Part shown: piece after piece, positions 34,810-42,769 of the stretch | How the letters are laid out: every line of letters starts with the position of its first letter | Position numbering within the stretch: position 1 is the first letter of the stretch | From: Bacillus cabrialesii | GTDB lineage: Bacteria; Bacillota; Bacilli; Bacillales; Bacillaceae | Direction of reading: 5' to 3' | Length of the DNA: 64,000 bases | Assembly (NCBI RefSeq): GCF_004124315.2 | Contig: NZ_CP096889.1 | Span: forward strand, 494,001 to 558,000 | Notes under the pieces: generated by a model | What the model was told of the DNA's origin: nothing | The model's database searches: none | Seen by the model: the letters and a program-made list of their open reading frames with translations, nothing else | Program-made: the position numbers and the translations under genes

Positions 34810-35862
34810 ATGGCCGCTTTAGTTAAATTTTTTCAGCACCCGGGAGTAAGGCGTTTTTCCGTCTTTGTCGTGTTAACTGGTGTGTTATATCTATTTAAGA
34901 GCATGATCAACTTAATATTGCTTACCTTCATTTTCACATTTCTTATGGATCGTTTGGAGCTTGTCGTACGGCAGTTTTTAAGCCGGTTCTTCCGTGTAAG
35001 CCAGCGGGTTGTCATTACGTTTCTTTACATGCTGCTGGCTGTGCTGCTTACAGTCGGAGGATTTGTATTTTATCCGGTCGTCGCGGCGCAGATTCAGCAG
35101 CTCGTTAAGCAGATTAAACATATTGCATATCACCCGGACACCATCCCTTTCTTTGATGAGATTACAAGCGTTTTCGGAGATATTAATATCAGTTCGTATG
35201 TCAAAGAAGGTTTCAATGTGTTGTATACGTATCTGGCCGATATCAGCACATTCGGTTTGCAGATCGTGCTGGCGCTTATCCTCAGCATGTTTTTCTTATT
35301 TGAGAAAAAGCGGCTTTCTGAATTTATGGGGAAATTTAAAACGAGCAAACTGGCGGTCTTTTATGAGGAAATTGCTTTTTTCGGAAGCAAATTTGCAAGA
35401 ACGTTCGGCAAGGTGCTTGAGGCTCAATTCATCATTGCGCTCGTCAACTGCATTCTGACGTTTATCGCGCTTTGGATTATGCATTTCCCGCAGCTGTTCG
35501 GGCTTTCGATTATGGTGTTCTTCCTTGGATTGATCCCTGTAGCAGGCGTCGTCATTTCTCTGATCCCGCTCAGTATTATCGCCTACAGCACTGGCGGCGG
35601 AATGTATGTGCTCTACATTGTGCTCGTCATATTCGCGATTCATGCGATTGAAACGTATTTCTTAAATCCGAAGCTGATGTCCGCGAAAACAGAGCTGCCG
35701 ATCTTTTTCACCTTCACAGTACTCATTTTCTCTGAGCACTTTTTCGGCATTTGGGGTTTAATTATCGGGATTCCGATCTTTGTGTTTCTCCTTGATATTC
35801 TTGATGTCACCAACAAGGAAGAAGGACCCAAAAGATTCCAAGAGAAAAGTAACAAAAAATAG
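34810..35862 (+). CDS. ydbI: AI-2E/PerM-family membrane protein YdbI
   Basis: A 350-residue membrane protein of the AI-2E transporter (PerM/YdbI) family. Two N-terminal hydrophobic helices, a hydrophilic central stretch (about 90-150) and five further helices are visible, with the family-typical FFLGLIPVAGVVISLIPLS and the late LFGIWGLIIGIPIFV-like segment. Members may carry signals or Na+/H+, but no function is established here. The ATG follows TAACGGGAGTGTATAA. The next gene downstream has its own promoter and riboswitch. Confidence 0.85.
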   Translation: MAALVKFFQHPGVRRFSVFVVLTGVLYLFKSMINLILLTFIFTFLMDRLELVVRQFLSRFFRVSQRVVITFLYMLLAVLLTVGGFVFYPVVAAQIQQLVKQIKHIAYHPDTIPFFDEITSVFGDINISSYVKEGFNVLYTYLADISTFGLQIVLALILSMFFLFEKKRLSEFMGKFKTSKLAVFYEEIAFFGSKFARTFGKVLEAQFIIALVNCILTFIALWIMHFPQLFGLSIMVFFLGLIPVAGVVISLIPLSIIAYSTGGGMYVLYIVLVIFAIHAIETYFLNPKLMSAKTELPIFFTFTVLIFSEHFFGIWGLIIGIPIFVFLLDILDVTNKEEGPKRFQEKSNKK

Positions 35863-35872
35863 TTTACAAAAT

Positions 35873-35901
35873 TGGATCTTTTCTGTATAAATAAACTAAA
35901 T
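35873..35901 (+). promoter_or_regulatory. Sigma-A promoter of the second c-di-AMP riboswitch
   Basis: TTTACA (35873-35878), exactly 17 bp, and TATAAA (35896-35901). The -35 and spacing equal those of the kimA promoter. It starts 11 bp after the ydbI stop. Confidence 0.7.
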
Positions 35902-35914
35902 CATACAATAGTAA

Positions 35915-36096
35915 GCCACACGCTTAATCCTTTGATAAGGAGTGGGGGACCCGATCTTTTGGGGTTAATTTTTCATCTGAAAAACGGACATCTCTTCGTC
36001 CGAACCCGTCAGCTAACCTCATCAGCGTGAAGAGAGAGTCCTGTGGTTTGATGATACATCCAAAGCCCGCGGGAGTCTCTCGCGGGCTTTTTTTCA
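35915..36096 (+). promoter_or_regulatory. Second c-di-AMP riboswitch (ydaO class) with terminator
   Basis: The ydaO-class blocks appear in the right order and spacing: CGCTTAATCC (35921), GGAGTGGGGGACCC, GGGGTTAAT, a variable hairpin, then CCCGTCAGCTAACCTCATC and GAGAGAG near 36035. A strong terminator follows at 36063-36095, with stem AAGCCCGCG/CGCGGGCTT and an eight-T run, ending 15 bp before the transporter gene. By analogy, c-di-AMP binding should cause termination and shut the gene off. Only about half of the variable bases are shared with the kimA copy, so this is not a recent duplicate. Confidence 0.93.
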
Positions 36097-36114
36097 AAAA
36101 AGGGAGGAATGCGG

Positions 36115-37353
36115 ATGAAACTGGCTAAAAAGATAATCATAGCGTTAGTGCTAGGTGCGGTGACGGGAATTATTCTTAACGTAACATCACCTGAATTATT
36201 TGAAAATTTGAATAAGTTTGTATTTGGTCCGCTTGGCACCATCTTTTTAAACCTCATTAAAATGCTTGTCGTTCCGATTGTCTTTTTCTCACTGACGCTG
36301 GGAGTAGCCGGGCTGGGTGATCCTAAGAAGCTTGGCAGAATCGGCGTGAAAGCCATTTCTTATTTTCTCATCACGACAGCAGTGGCAATTACGATCGGCC
36401 TTATTCTTGCTCTTGTGATTAAACCTGGTGAATTTGGGACTTATGATGTTTCATCTGCAAAGTTTGATGCTGAAGAAGCGCCAAGTATTGCCGACACCCT
36501 TTTGAACATTATTCCTGCGAATCCGGTTCAAGCGATGACAGAAGGAAATATGCTCCAAATCATCGCATTTTCTATTTTTGTAGGGCTCGGAATCACGATG
36601 CTCGGCAAAAAAGCAGATATGCTTCTAAAAGTAGTTGAACAGGGAAATGAATTGATGATGTATCTCGTCAACCTAGTCATGAAGTTTGCGCCATACGGAA
36701 CGTTCGGCCTGATAGCGACTGCAATCGGCAGCCAAGGCTTCAGCGCGATTAAGGCGATGGGACTTTATATGATTGTTGTTACGCTGTCCCTGGTCATTCA
36801 TGCAATCGTGACGTACGGTTCAACGGTTGCTCTTTTGGCAAAACGAAATCCGATTACGTTCTTTAAAGATTTCTCAGAGGTCATGGTCGTCGCGTTCAGT
36901 ACTTCCAGCAGCAATGCGACCTTGCCGGTATCCATGGATGTGGCCCAGAAAAAATTAAAAGTGCCTGAGCCGATCAGCAGCTTTGTTCAGCCGCTCGGCG
37001 CTACAATTAATATGGACGGAACAGCCATCATGCAAGGGGTAGCCACCGTCTTCATCGCGCAGGTATTCGGGCATGATCTGACATTCACGCAGTTGCTGAT
37101 GGTTATACTGACGGCAGTGTTGGCAAGTGTCGGCACCGCGGGTGTTCCTGGGGTCGGCTTGATTATGCTCGCCATGGTGCTTCAATCTGTCGGCCTGCCT
37201 GTCGAGGGAATCGGATTGATTCTCGGAATTGACCGCCTGCTTGATATGCTCCGTACAGTGGTGAATACAACAGGTGACGCGGCCTGTGCCGTCATCATCA
37301 CAGAAACCGAAAAGAACAAACAGCCTGAGCAAACGTCGACTCTATCGGTTTAA
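36115..37353 (+). CDS. Acidic amino acid:cation symporter (DAACS family) under c-di-AMP control
   Basis: A 412-residue transporter of the glutamate/aspartate (DAACS, GltPh-like) family. Visible motifs are the hairpin-1 serine stretch FSTSSSNATLPVSM, the NMDGTA sodium-binding segment, hairpin 2 with GTAGVPGVG, and in the last helix Asp373, Asp377, Arg380, Thr381 and Asn384, the counterparts of the GltPh residues that bind the amino group and the side-chain carboxylate. That set predicts glutamate or aspartate as substrate, unlike dctP nearby. It is not GltP or GltT as I remember them. The ATG at 36115 is seven bases after GGAGG. A c-di-AMP riboswitch and terminator precede it. Confidence 0.88.
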   Translation: MKLAKKIIIALVLGAVTGIILNVTSPELFENLNKFVFGPLGTIFLNLIKMLVVPIVFFSLTLGVAGLGDPKKLGRIGVKAISYFLITTAVAITIGLILALVIKPGEFGTYDVSSAKFDAEEAPSIADTLLNIIPANPVQAMTEGNMLQIIAFSIFVGLGITMLGKKADMLLKVVEQGNELMMYLVNLVMKFAPYGTFGLIATAIGSQGFSAIKAMGLYMIVVTLSLVIHAIVTYGSTVALLAKRNPITFFKDFSEVMVVAFSTSSSNATLPVSMDVAQKKLKVPEPISSFVQPLGATINMDGTAIMQGVATVFIAQVFGHDLTFTQLLMVILTAVLASVGTAGVPGVGLIMLAMVLQSVGLPVEGIGLILGIDRLLDMLRTVVNTTGDAACAVIITETEKNKQPEQTSTLSV

Positions 37354-37388
37354 CCAAACATTTGGAAGCGACAAATGCTATAATACAA

Positions 37389-37424
37389 ACAGTGCCTATT
37401 TTTGGGCACTGTTTATTTTTTGTC
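37389..37424 (+). terminator. Terminator between the symporter gene and ydbJ
   Basis: AAACAGTGCC and GGGCACTGTTT pair around a T-rich loop and are followed by ATTTTTTG. A TATAAT sequence lies ten bases before the hairpin at 37378, so the hairpin could instead attenuate a ydbJ transcript. Confidence 0.7.
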
Positions 37425-37443
37425 GAAAAAGGAGGAAGGCTTT

Positions 37444-38367
37444 ATGGCTGAGCCGATTTTACATATTGAAGGCCTCGATAAAAAGATTGGATCAAAACAG
37501 ATTTTAAAACAGATCAGCATGGACGTCATGGAGGGAGAAATCATCGGCCTGCTCGGTCCGAATGGTTCCGGAAAAACAACCCTCATCCGTATCATCGTCG
37601 GGCTGTTAACACAAAACAGCGGAAACGTGACCATCAGCGGTTTCCAGCATGATACAGAGTTTGAAAAAGCGATGGAGGCTGTGGGAGCGATCGTCGAAAA
37701 CCCTGAGTTCTATCCGTACCTGACAGGCTGGGAAAACCTTAAGCACTTTGCGAATATGCACAAAAAAATAGCGGATGAACGGCTTGATGAAGTGGTGGAA
37801 CGTGTCGGGCTGACGTCAGCGATTCATGATAAGGTGAAAACCTACTCCCTCGGCATGCGCCAGCGTCTTGGCATCGCACAAGCGATTCTTCATCGGCCAA
37901 AGCTTCTCATTCTAGATGAACCGACGAACGGTCTCGATCCTGCGGGCATGAAGGATTTTCGCGATCATATAAAAGAGCTCGCAGAACAGGAAGGAACAGC
38001 AGTCCTGTTCGCAACCCATTTATTGCGTGAGGTTGAGGATCTCTGCGACCGTGTCATCATTATTCAAAAAGGTGAAATCAAAGCGGAAGTCAGCTTGCAT
38101 GGAACAGATCAAAAAACAGAAAAAGCGGTCATTGAAGTGCAGCCGGAAGAAAAAGCGCTCAATTGGCTGGCAGGCAATCAATATCAAGCTGAGCGGAAAG
38201 ACGGGGCGATTGTTGTTGAGGTAGCAAAAGAAAACATTCCGGAGCTGAACCGCTCACTTGTCGGACAAGGCCTCAATGTCTTTTCTATTATGCCTTACAC
38301 GCAATCACTGGAAGACGAATTCATAAAAGCGACTGCTCATCAAGAGGAGGGAGAAGAACTTGTCTAA
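37444..38367 (+). CDS. ydbJ: ABC transporter ATP-binding protein YdbJ
   Basis: A 307-residue ABC ATPase of the bacitracin/antibiotic-export type. Walker A is GPNGSGKTT (near residue 39), the Q-loop follows with VENPEFYPYL, the signature is YSLGMRQRLGIAQ (near 137), and Walker B is LLILDEPTNG (near 158). A C-terminal extension of about 90 residues is usual for this subfamily. It should power the membrane partner YdbK, with which it overlaps by 8 bp. The ATG follows AAAAGGAGGAAGGCTTT. The transported substrate is unknown. Confidence 0.9.
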   Translation: MAEPILHIEGLDKKIGSKQILKQISMDVMEGEIIGLLGPNGSGKTTLIRIIVGLLTQNSGNVTISGFQHDTEFEKAMEAVGAIVENPEFYPYLTGWENLKHFANMHKKIADERLDEVVERVGLTSAIHDKVKTYSLGMRQRLGIAQAILHRPKLLILDEPTNGLDPAGMKDFRDHIKELAEQEGTAVLFATHLLREVEDLCDRVIIIQKGEIKAEVSLHGTDQKTEKAVIEVQPEEKALNWLAGNQYQAERKDGAIVVEVAKENIPELNRSLVGQGLNVFSIMPYTQSLEDEFIKATAHQEEGEELV

Positions 38368-39127
38368 ATTAATTTGGAATGAACATATGAAACTTTTTAA
38401 TCGGAAGGTCACATTTGTATCTCTTATCCTGATGGCGGTCTTTCAATTTTTCATGGCTTTGATCATTAAACGGATTGTCATCAGTGCCGGAACAGATGAA
38501 AACTTCATCGGCTATTTATCGTATACACCGAGTCTGAACATCCTGCTTCAGGCTTTAACGATCGTGATTGCAGCGACAATTGTTTCAATGGAATTCGATA
38601 AAAAGACGATCAAATTTCTGCTCATTCGTCCGGTTAAACGCCAAAAGATCTTTTGGTCAAAATTAATCACAGTCGTGATGGTCAGCTTTTATTTGTATTT
38701 GGCATACTACATTCTGGCATTGTTATTCGGTCTCGTCTTTTTCGGCACATCCGTGAGCGCGGAATCAAAGACATTGCTGATCAACACCTTGGAGCTGATC
38801 GGGTCAAACTGGCTTGAAGCCGTAATGATGGGATTATTCGGGCTGCTTTGTTCTTCACTGTTCCGCAACAGCGCGGTAGCAGTCGTCGTTTCTTTTGTTG
38901 TTTTATATGGAGCGAGTACACTTGTCCAGCTCATGAAGCTATTCGAAAACAAATGGGGGAGCTTTTTGCTTTTTGCGAACACTGACTTTACCCAATACAG
39001 CAGCGGACAGACAGCCCTGTTTTCAGGCATGACGCCGTTGTTTTCAGTGGGGATTATCATCATACATGCTATATTCTTCATCGCCGTTGGCTGGTGGTGC
39101 TTCTGTAAACGGGATGTCCGGGTGTAA
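38360..39127 (+). CDS. ydbK: ABC transporter permease YdbK
   Basis: A 255-residue membrane subunit of the ABC-2 type with about six hydrophobic segments (for example VTFVSLILMAVFQFFMALI and LLQALTIVIAATIVSMEF followed by DKKTIKFLLIRPVKRQ, the coupling region typical of ABC-2 permeases). It pairs with YdbJ; the TTG start lies inside the last codons of ydbJ after GAGGAGGGAGAAGAAC. Substrate unknown. Confidence 0.87.
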   Translation: MSKLIWNEHMKLFNRKVTFVSLILMAVFQFFMALIIKRIVISAGTDENFIGYLSYTPSLNILLQALTIVIAATIVSMEFDKKTIKFLLIRPVKRQKIFWSKLITVVMVSFYLYLAYYILALLFGLVFFGTSVSAESKTLLINTLELIGSNWLEAVMMGLFGLLCSSLFRNSAVAVVVSFVVLYGASTLVQLMKLFENKWGSFLLFANTDFTQYSSGQTALFSGMTPLFSVGIIIIHAIFFIAVGWWCFCKRDVRV

Positions 39128-39221
39128 AGGCAAGGAATGACATTTTTGTGAAAAAGCTCACGTAAATCAATATCATTTGATATTTTAGTTTATACTATAG
39201 GTACTGACGGAGGTGTCTCGA

Positions 39222-39557
39222 TTGAGGAACTTTATTACCGCTTTACCGATCGTATTGCTGCTTGGATTCTCATTTGTGTCATTCATGTTTCAGTTTGAAC
39301 ATCTTGTTTATTTCAGACTCGCGCTTGGGTTGTTCTCTCTCGCGGGGCTGTACATGATATATAAAATGAAGACGGGCATCCGTTTTTTTATCATCTATCT
39401 GTATGCCAGCTGGATTGTGCTGGCTGCGGTGACCGCTTTTGAAGAGCCGATTTTCTCAAGTTTTTTCTTTGGCGGCTTGGTGATGACAATGGGGTACCTG
39501 ACATATATGCTGATTTATCTCGGCATGAAACAAGACCGGGATGCAAATCCTGTGTAA
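39222..39557 (+). CDS. ydbL: Small integral membrane protein YdbL
   Basis: A 111-residue membrane protein with four hydrophobic segments (FITALPIVLLLGFSFVSFMF, FRLALGLFSLAGLYMIY, FFIIYLYASWIVLAAVTAF and SFFFGGLVMTMGYLTYMLI). No characterised homologue can be named. The TTG at 39222 is used because GGAGG lies eight bases upstream; an in-frame GTG nine bases earlier is part of the ribosome site. It follows ydbK with an 85-bp gap containing a possible promoter (TTGATATTTTAG region). Confidence 0.8.
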   Translation: MRNFITALPIVLLLGFSFVSFMFQFEHLVYFRLALGLFSLAGLYMIYKMKTGIRFFIIYLYASWIVLAAVTAFEEPIFSSFFFGGLVMTMGYLTYMLIYLGMKQDRDANPV

Positions 39558-39688
39558 TCGCGCTGTTCCCTGAGGGGAACGGCGTGTTTTTCTATACTGG
39601 ACAAAAAGGTTAACAGTTGCGGAATGGCGGCGGGAAATCTATAATACATATTAAATTTATCGGAATTAAAAACTTGGGGGGCTGCCGG

Positions 39689-40834
39689 ATGTCATTATTT
39701 ATACAAAACGATCAACAACGGCAATGGATGGAGAAAATCGGACGGCTTGCGGATGAATTTCAGCAAACAGCCGCTGAAGATGACGAACAGGGGCGTTTTC
39801 CTGTCGAGAAAATACAAAAATTGCGTGATGCCGGATATACGGCATTAACATTGCCTGCATCTCATGGAGGAGGGGGCATTTCTGTTTACGATATGCTTCT
39901 GTTTCAAGAACGGCTGGCACGGGGAGATGCTGCTGCGGCGCTGAGCATTGGCTGGCATTTGAGTGTAATCGGAGAGCTTGGGGAAGGCAACAGCTGGAAT
40001 AAAGATGTGTTTTCGTTTATTGCCAAGGAAGTCCAAAACGGAGCCGTCATCAACAGGGCGGCGACAGAAGCGCAAACCGGAAGCCCGACCAGAGGAGGGC
40101 GTCCCGGTACAAACGCCGTCAAAAAGGATGGCAAATGGGCAGTGAACGGAAGAAAAACCTTTACCACGATGTCACAAGCACTGGATTATTTTTTAGTGAC
40201 GGCATGGATTGAAGAAAAACAAACAACGGGCGTGTTTCTCATTCATAAAGATGATCCCGGTTTGTCGATTGAAGAAACGTGGGATATGATGGCGATGCGG
40301 GCGACTGGAAGCCATGACCTTGTACTGAATGAGGTAACGCTTGAGGAGGATAAGCTGGTTGAATTGCTTCAAGGGCCTCGGGGAGCCAAGCCGAATGGCT
40401 GGCTGCTTCACATTCCGGCGATTTATCTTGGTATTGCTCAAGCTGCCCGGGACTATGCGGTACAATTCGCATCTGAGTATTCTCCGAACAGTTTGAAGGG
40501 ACCGATCAAGGATGTCCCGGCCGTACAGCAAAGAACAGGCGAAATGGAGCTTGAACTGCTTAATGCCAGACATTTTCTTTTCCATATCGCTCAATTGTAT
40601 GACAATCCGGAGCGCCGCCCTCACTTGAAAAGCGAGCTTGGTGCGGCGAAACATATCGTCACAAATGCTGCGCTGTCTGTTGTCGATAAAGCGATGAGAA
40701 TTGTTGGGGCGAAAAGCCTTGAACGGACTAACCCGCTTCAGCGCTACTATCGGGATGTGCGGGCCGGTCTCCATAACCCGCCGATGGATGACGCGGTCAT
40801 TCAAAAACTGGCTGCAGAAGCGTTTGAGTCATGA
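39689..40834 (+). CDS. ydbM: Acyl-CoA dehydrogenase-like flavoprotein YdbM
   Basis: A 381-residue acyl-CoA dehydrogenase-family protein. The N-terminal helical domain (ALTLPASHGGGG), the flavin-binding middle domain (TEAQTGSPTRGGRPGTNAV, FTTMSQALDYFLV) and a C-terminal helical bundle are all present. The usual catalytic glutamate motif of acyl-CoA dehydrogenases is not obvious, so it may be a monooxygenase-like relative; the substrate is unknown. The ATG at 39689 follows GGGGGG and gives the expected length, while the longer frame from 39617 lacks a ribosome site. Confidence 0.88.
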   Translation: MSLFIQNDQQRQWMEKIGRLADEFQQTAAEDDEQGRFPVEKIQKLRDAGYTALTLPASHGGGGISVYDMLLFQERLARGDAAAALSIGWHLSVIGELGEGNSWNKDVFSFIAKEVQNGAVINRAATEAQTGSPTRGGRPGTNAVKKDGKWAVNGRKTFTTMSQALDYFLVTAWIEEKQTTGVFLIHKDDPGLSIEETWDMMAMRATGSHDLVLNEVTLEEDKLVELLQGPRGAKPNGWLLHIPAIYLGIAQAARDYAVQFASEYSPNSLKGPIKDVPAVQQRTGEMELELLNARHFLFHIAQLYDNPERRPHLKSELGAAKHIVTNAALSVVDKAMRIVGAKSLERTNPLQRYYRDVRAGLHNPPMDDAVIQKLAAEAFES

Positions 40835-40835
40835 A

Positions 40836-40863
40836 AAAAAGAGCCTTCCCGGCTCTTTTTATG
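40836..40863. terminator. Bidirectional terminator between ydbM and fbpB
   Basis: AAAAAGAGCC-TTCCC-GGCTCTTTTT is perfectly symmetric and lies between convergent genes. It covers the last bases of fbpB. Confidence 0.8.
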
Positions 40864-41005
40864 TATTGTTTTGCTCTTGGAGGTTTTTTTGATGCTTGCG
40901 GTCGATTCTGTCATAAATCACGTTCATGAGTTTTGGATTGCCCATAATCGCCTCTTTGTTTTCCTGGATTAGCTGCTGGTAGGTTTTTACTTTACGCTTC
41001 GGCAT
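40859..41005 (-). CDS. fbpB: Fur-regulated basic protein FbpB
   Basis: A 48-residue, strongly basic protein starting MPKRKVKTYQQLIQ and ending QEQNNT, with the central NKEAIMGNPKLMNVIYDRI typical of the FbpB family. In B. subtilis FbpB helps the small RNA FsrA carry out the iron-sparing response and may act as an RNA chaperone. Its ATG overlaps the last 14 bp of fbpA and lies ten bases after AGGAGG, so the pair forms a coupled two-gene operon under the Fur box. Confidence 0.88.
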   Translation of the reverse strand: MPKRKVKTYQQLIQENKEAIMGNPKLMNVIYDRIDRKHQKNLQEQNNT

Positions 41006-41156
41006 GCTCCGGCGCCCTCCTGACATGTTTGTATTCACTTTCTAACTCCGTCAGCGACAATTCATACAAATGACGCTTTGACTTTTTGTATATACCATTC
41101 TGTATTAACAGATGAATGAGCTGTTTTTTTCTGGTTTCTGCAGACTGAGGTGTCAT
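40992..41156 (-). CDS. fbpA: Fur-regulated basic protein FbpA (YdbN)
   Basis: A 54-residue basic protein: TPQSAETRKKQLIHLL through KKSKRHLYELSLTELESEY. This matches the FbpA/YdbN family, one of three small proteins of the iron-sparing response. The start is uncertain. The ATG at 41156 lies 11 bases after GGAGG; an upstream TTG at 41174 would add six residues but overlaps the ribosome site. The perfect Fur box at 41186-41200 places the operon under iron control. fbpB overlaps its end. Confidence 0.82.
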   Translation of the reverse strand: MTPQSAETRKKQLIHLLIQNGIYKKSKRHLYELSLTELESEYKHVRRAPEHAEA

Positions 41157-41185
41157 CGTGTCATCAACCTCCAATCAAACGATAT

Positions 41186-41200
41186 TGATAATCATTATCA
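41186..41200 (-). promoter_or_regulatory. Fur box upstream of fbpAB
   Basis: TGATAATCATTATCA is a perfect 7-1-7 inverted repeat identical to the B. subtilis Fur consensus. It lies 30 bp before fbpA, where bound Fur would block transcription when iron is plentiful. Confidence 0.92.
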
Positions 41201-41407
41201 ATTCCATCCAGTATACATTGTCCCCAATAGCCTGTAAAGGTGAAAACAGTCCTATTCTTTCGCAAATTTGCAAACATTCAACAGATCGACAAAAAGTTTC
41301 CCGGGCAATAATTTGCTGTCGAAATGTCACTCTTCATTGAAAATGCTGCCGCTGCTATTTTTCATGTTTTGAACCATACTATGTAATAGAATGGAGGCTG
41401 GTATTCA

Positions 41408-42280
41408 ATGGAGCGGACAGAAAATCTGAAAAAAGGAGAAAAAGGGGCGCTCCTCAATATTTTGGCATATGTCATCCTTGCTGTTGTGAAGCTTGTCATT
41501 GGGATTCTATATCATTCCGAAGCGTTAAGAGCAGACGGGTTAAATAATGGAACAGATATTGTAGCATCAGTAGCGGTGCTGATTGGACTGCGGATTTCCC
41601 AAAGGCCGGCTGACAGCGATCATCCATATGGCCATTATCGGGCTGAAACAATTTCGTCTCTTGTTGCGTCTTTTATTATGATGGTTGTCGGCATTGAAGT
41701 GTTAATCGGCGGAGGAAGAGCGATAGCGGGCGGAACAACGGAAACGCCAAGTCTTATCGCCGCATGGACGGCGTTAGGCAGTGCTGTGTTTATGTATGGC
41801 ATCTATTTATATAACAAAAGGCTGGCGGCATCCATTAAAAGCTCTGCTCTGATGGCAGCGGCAAAGGACAGCAGGTCAGACGCTTTTGTAAGTGCCGGGG
41901 CGTTTATCGGTGTGATGTCATCCCAGCTGCAGCTGCCGTGGATCGATCCGGTAACGGCTTTTATCATCGGCATTATCATTTGCAAAACGGCGTGGGACAT
42001 CTTTAAAGACGCTTCACATTCTTTAACAGACGGCTTTCATTTAAAAGATCTTGAGCCTTACAAACAGACCGTCGGCAGGATCGAAAATGTGCATCGGTTA
42101 AAGGATGTGAAAGCGAGGTATTTAGGCAGCACGGTTCATATCGAGATGGTCATTACGGTTGACCCAAAGCTTACAGTGGAAGAAGGTCATGGAGTGGCGG
42201 ATGAAGTAGAGGACAAAATAAAACATGAACACGATGTCACTCATGTTCATGTTCATGTAGAGCCCGACGACATAAAATAA
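41408..42280 (+). CDS. ydbO: Cation diffusion facilitator YdbO
   Basis: A 290-residue CDF transporter that exports divalent metal ions in exchange for protons. Six hydrophobic segments cover 15-200, with the metal site in SEALRADGLNNGTDI (first D/N-x3-D) and the family motif DHPYGHYRAETI. A second site, KDSRSDAFVSAG, sits in helix 5. The C-terminal domain ends in a histidine-rich HEHDVTHVHVHVEPD tail that may bind metal. It resembles MntE/MamB-type members; the ion is not known. Located next to the iron-regulated fbpAB operon, but no Fur box faces it. Confidence 0.9.
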   Translation: MERTENLKKGEKGALLNILAYVILAVVKLVIGILYHSEALRADGLNNGTDIVASVAVLIGLRISQRPADSDHPYGHYRAETISSLVASFIMMVVGIEVLIGGGRAIAGGTTETPSLIAAWTALGSAVFMYGIYLYNKRLAASIKSSALMAAAKDSRSDAFVSAGAFIGVMSSQLQLPWIDPVTAFIIGIIICKTAWDIFKDASHSLTDGFHLKDLEPYKQTVGRIENVHRLKDVKARYLGSTVHIEMVITVDPKLTVEEGHGVADEVEDKIKHEHDVTHVHVHVEPDDIK

Positions 42281-42294
42281 GGCTGTTAAACGAA

Positions 42295-42615
42295 TTAGCT
42301 TATATGTTCAGATAAAAATTCAGTCACTTCTTCAGGCGTTTTGGCATTGGCGCTGTGAAGGTGAGCTGTTTTTTCACCGTTTTTGAAGATAAGCAAGCTA
42401 GGAATACCCATTACCTGGTATTTTTCAGCCAGTTCAGGAAGCTCGTCCTTATTGAGCTCATACCAATCGTTTTGATTGTACTCTTCCAGGATATCGCCGA
42501 TGAACATATTCATGCGTGTGCAATCTGGGCACCAATCAGCATAAAACTTTACGATAATCTCTTTATCAGATTGAATCAGTTCATTAAATTGTTCGTTTGT
42601 CGTGATTTTTTTCAT
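42295..42615 (-). CDS. ydbP: Thioredoxin-like protein YdbP
   Basis: A 106-residue thioredoxin-fold protein. The active site is ADWCPDCTRM (C-P-D-C near residues 29-32) and the cis-proline loop is VMGIPSLLIF. The CPDC motif differs from the CGPC of housekeeping thioredoxin, so substrate or redox potential may differ. It has no signal peptide and should be cytoplasmic. The ATG at 42615 follows AAAGGAGATGTGACAT. Convergent with ydbO, divergent from ddl. Confidence 0.9.
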   Translation of the reverse strand: MKKITTNEQFNELIQSDKEIIVKFYADWCPDCTRMNMFIGDILEEYNQNDWYELNKDELPELAEKYQVMGIPSLLIFKNGEKTAHLHSANAKTPEEVTEFLSEHIS

Positions 42616-42769
42616 ATGTCACATCTCCTTTTCAATGCCATTTTAATATAAAATAAAAAGGAATTACATACAAATGCACTCAACATCAGCATGCCCAAAA
42701 ATAATTAGATCATTTTCTCGTGAAAGTGATAAGATAGTAAAGATGAATTTGTAGTGGGGGGAGTATCCA

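Noticed and set aside
40193..40804. 203-codon minus-strand frame opposite ydbM
   Set aside because: Antisense shadow of the acyl-CoA dehydrogenase-like gene, no ribosome site.
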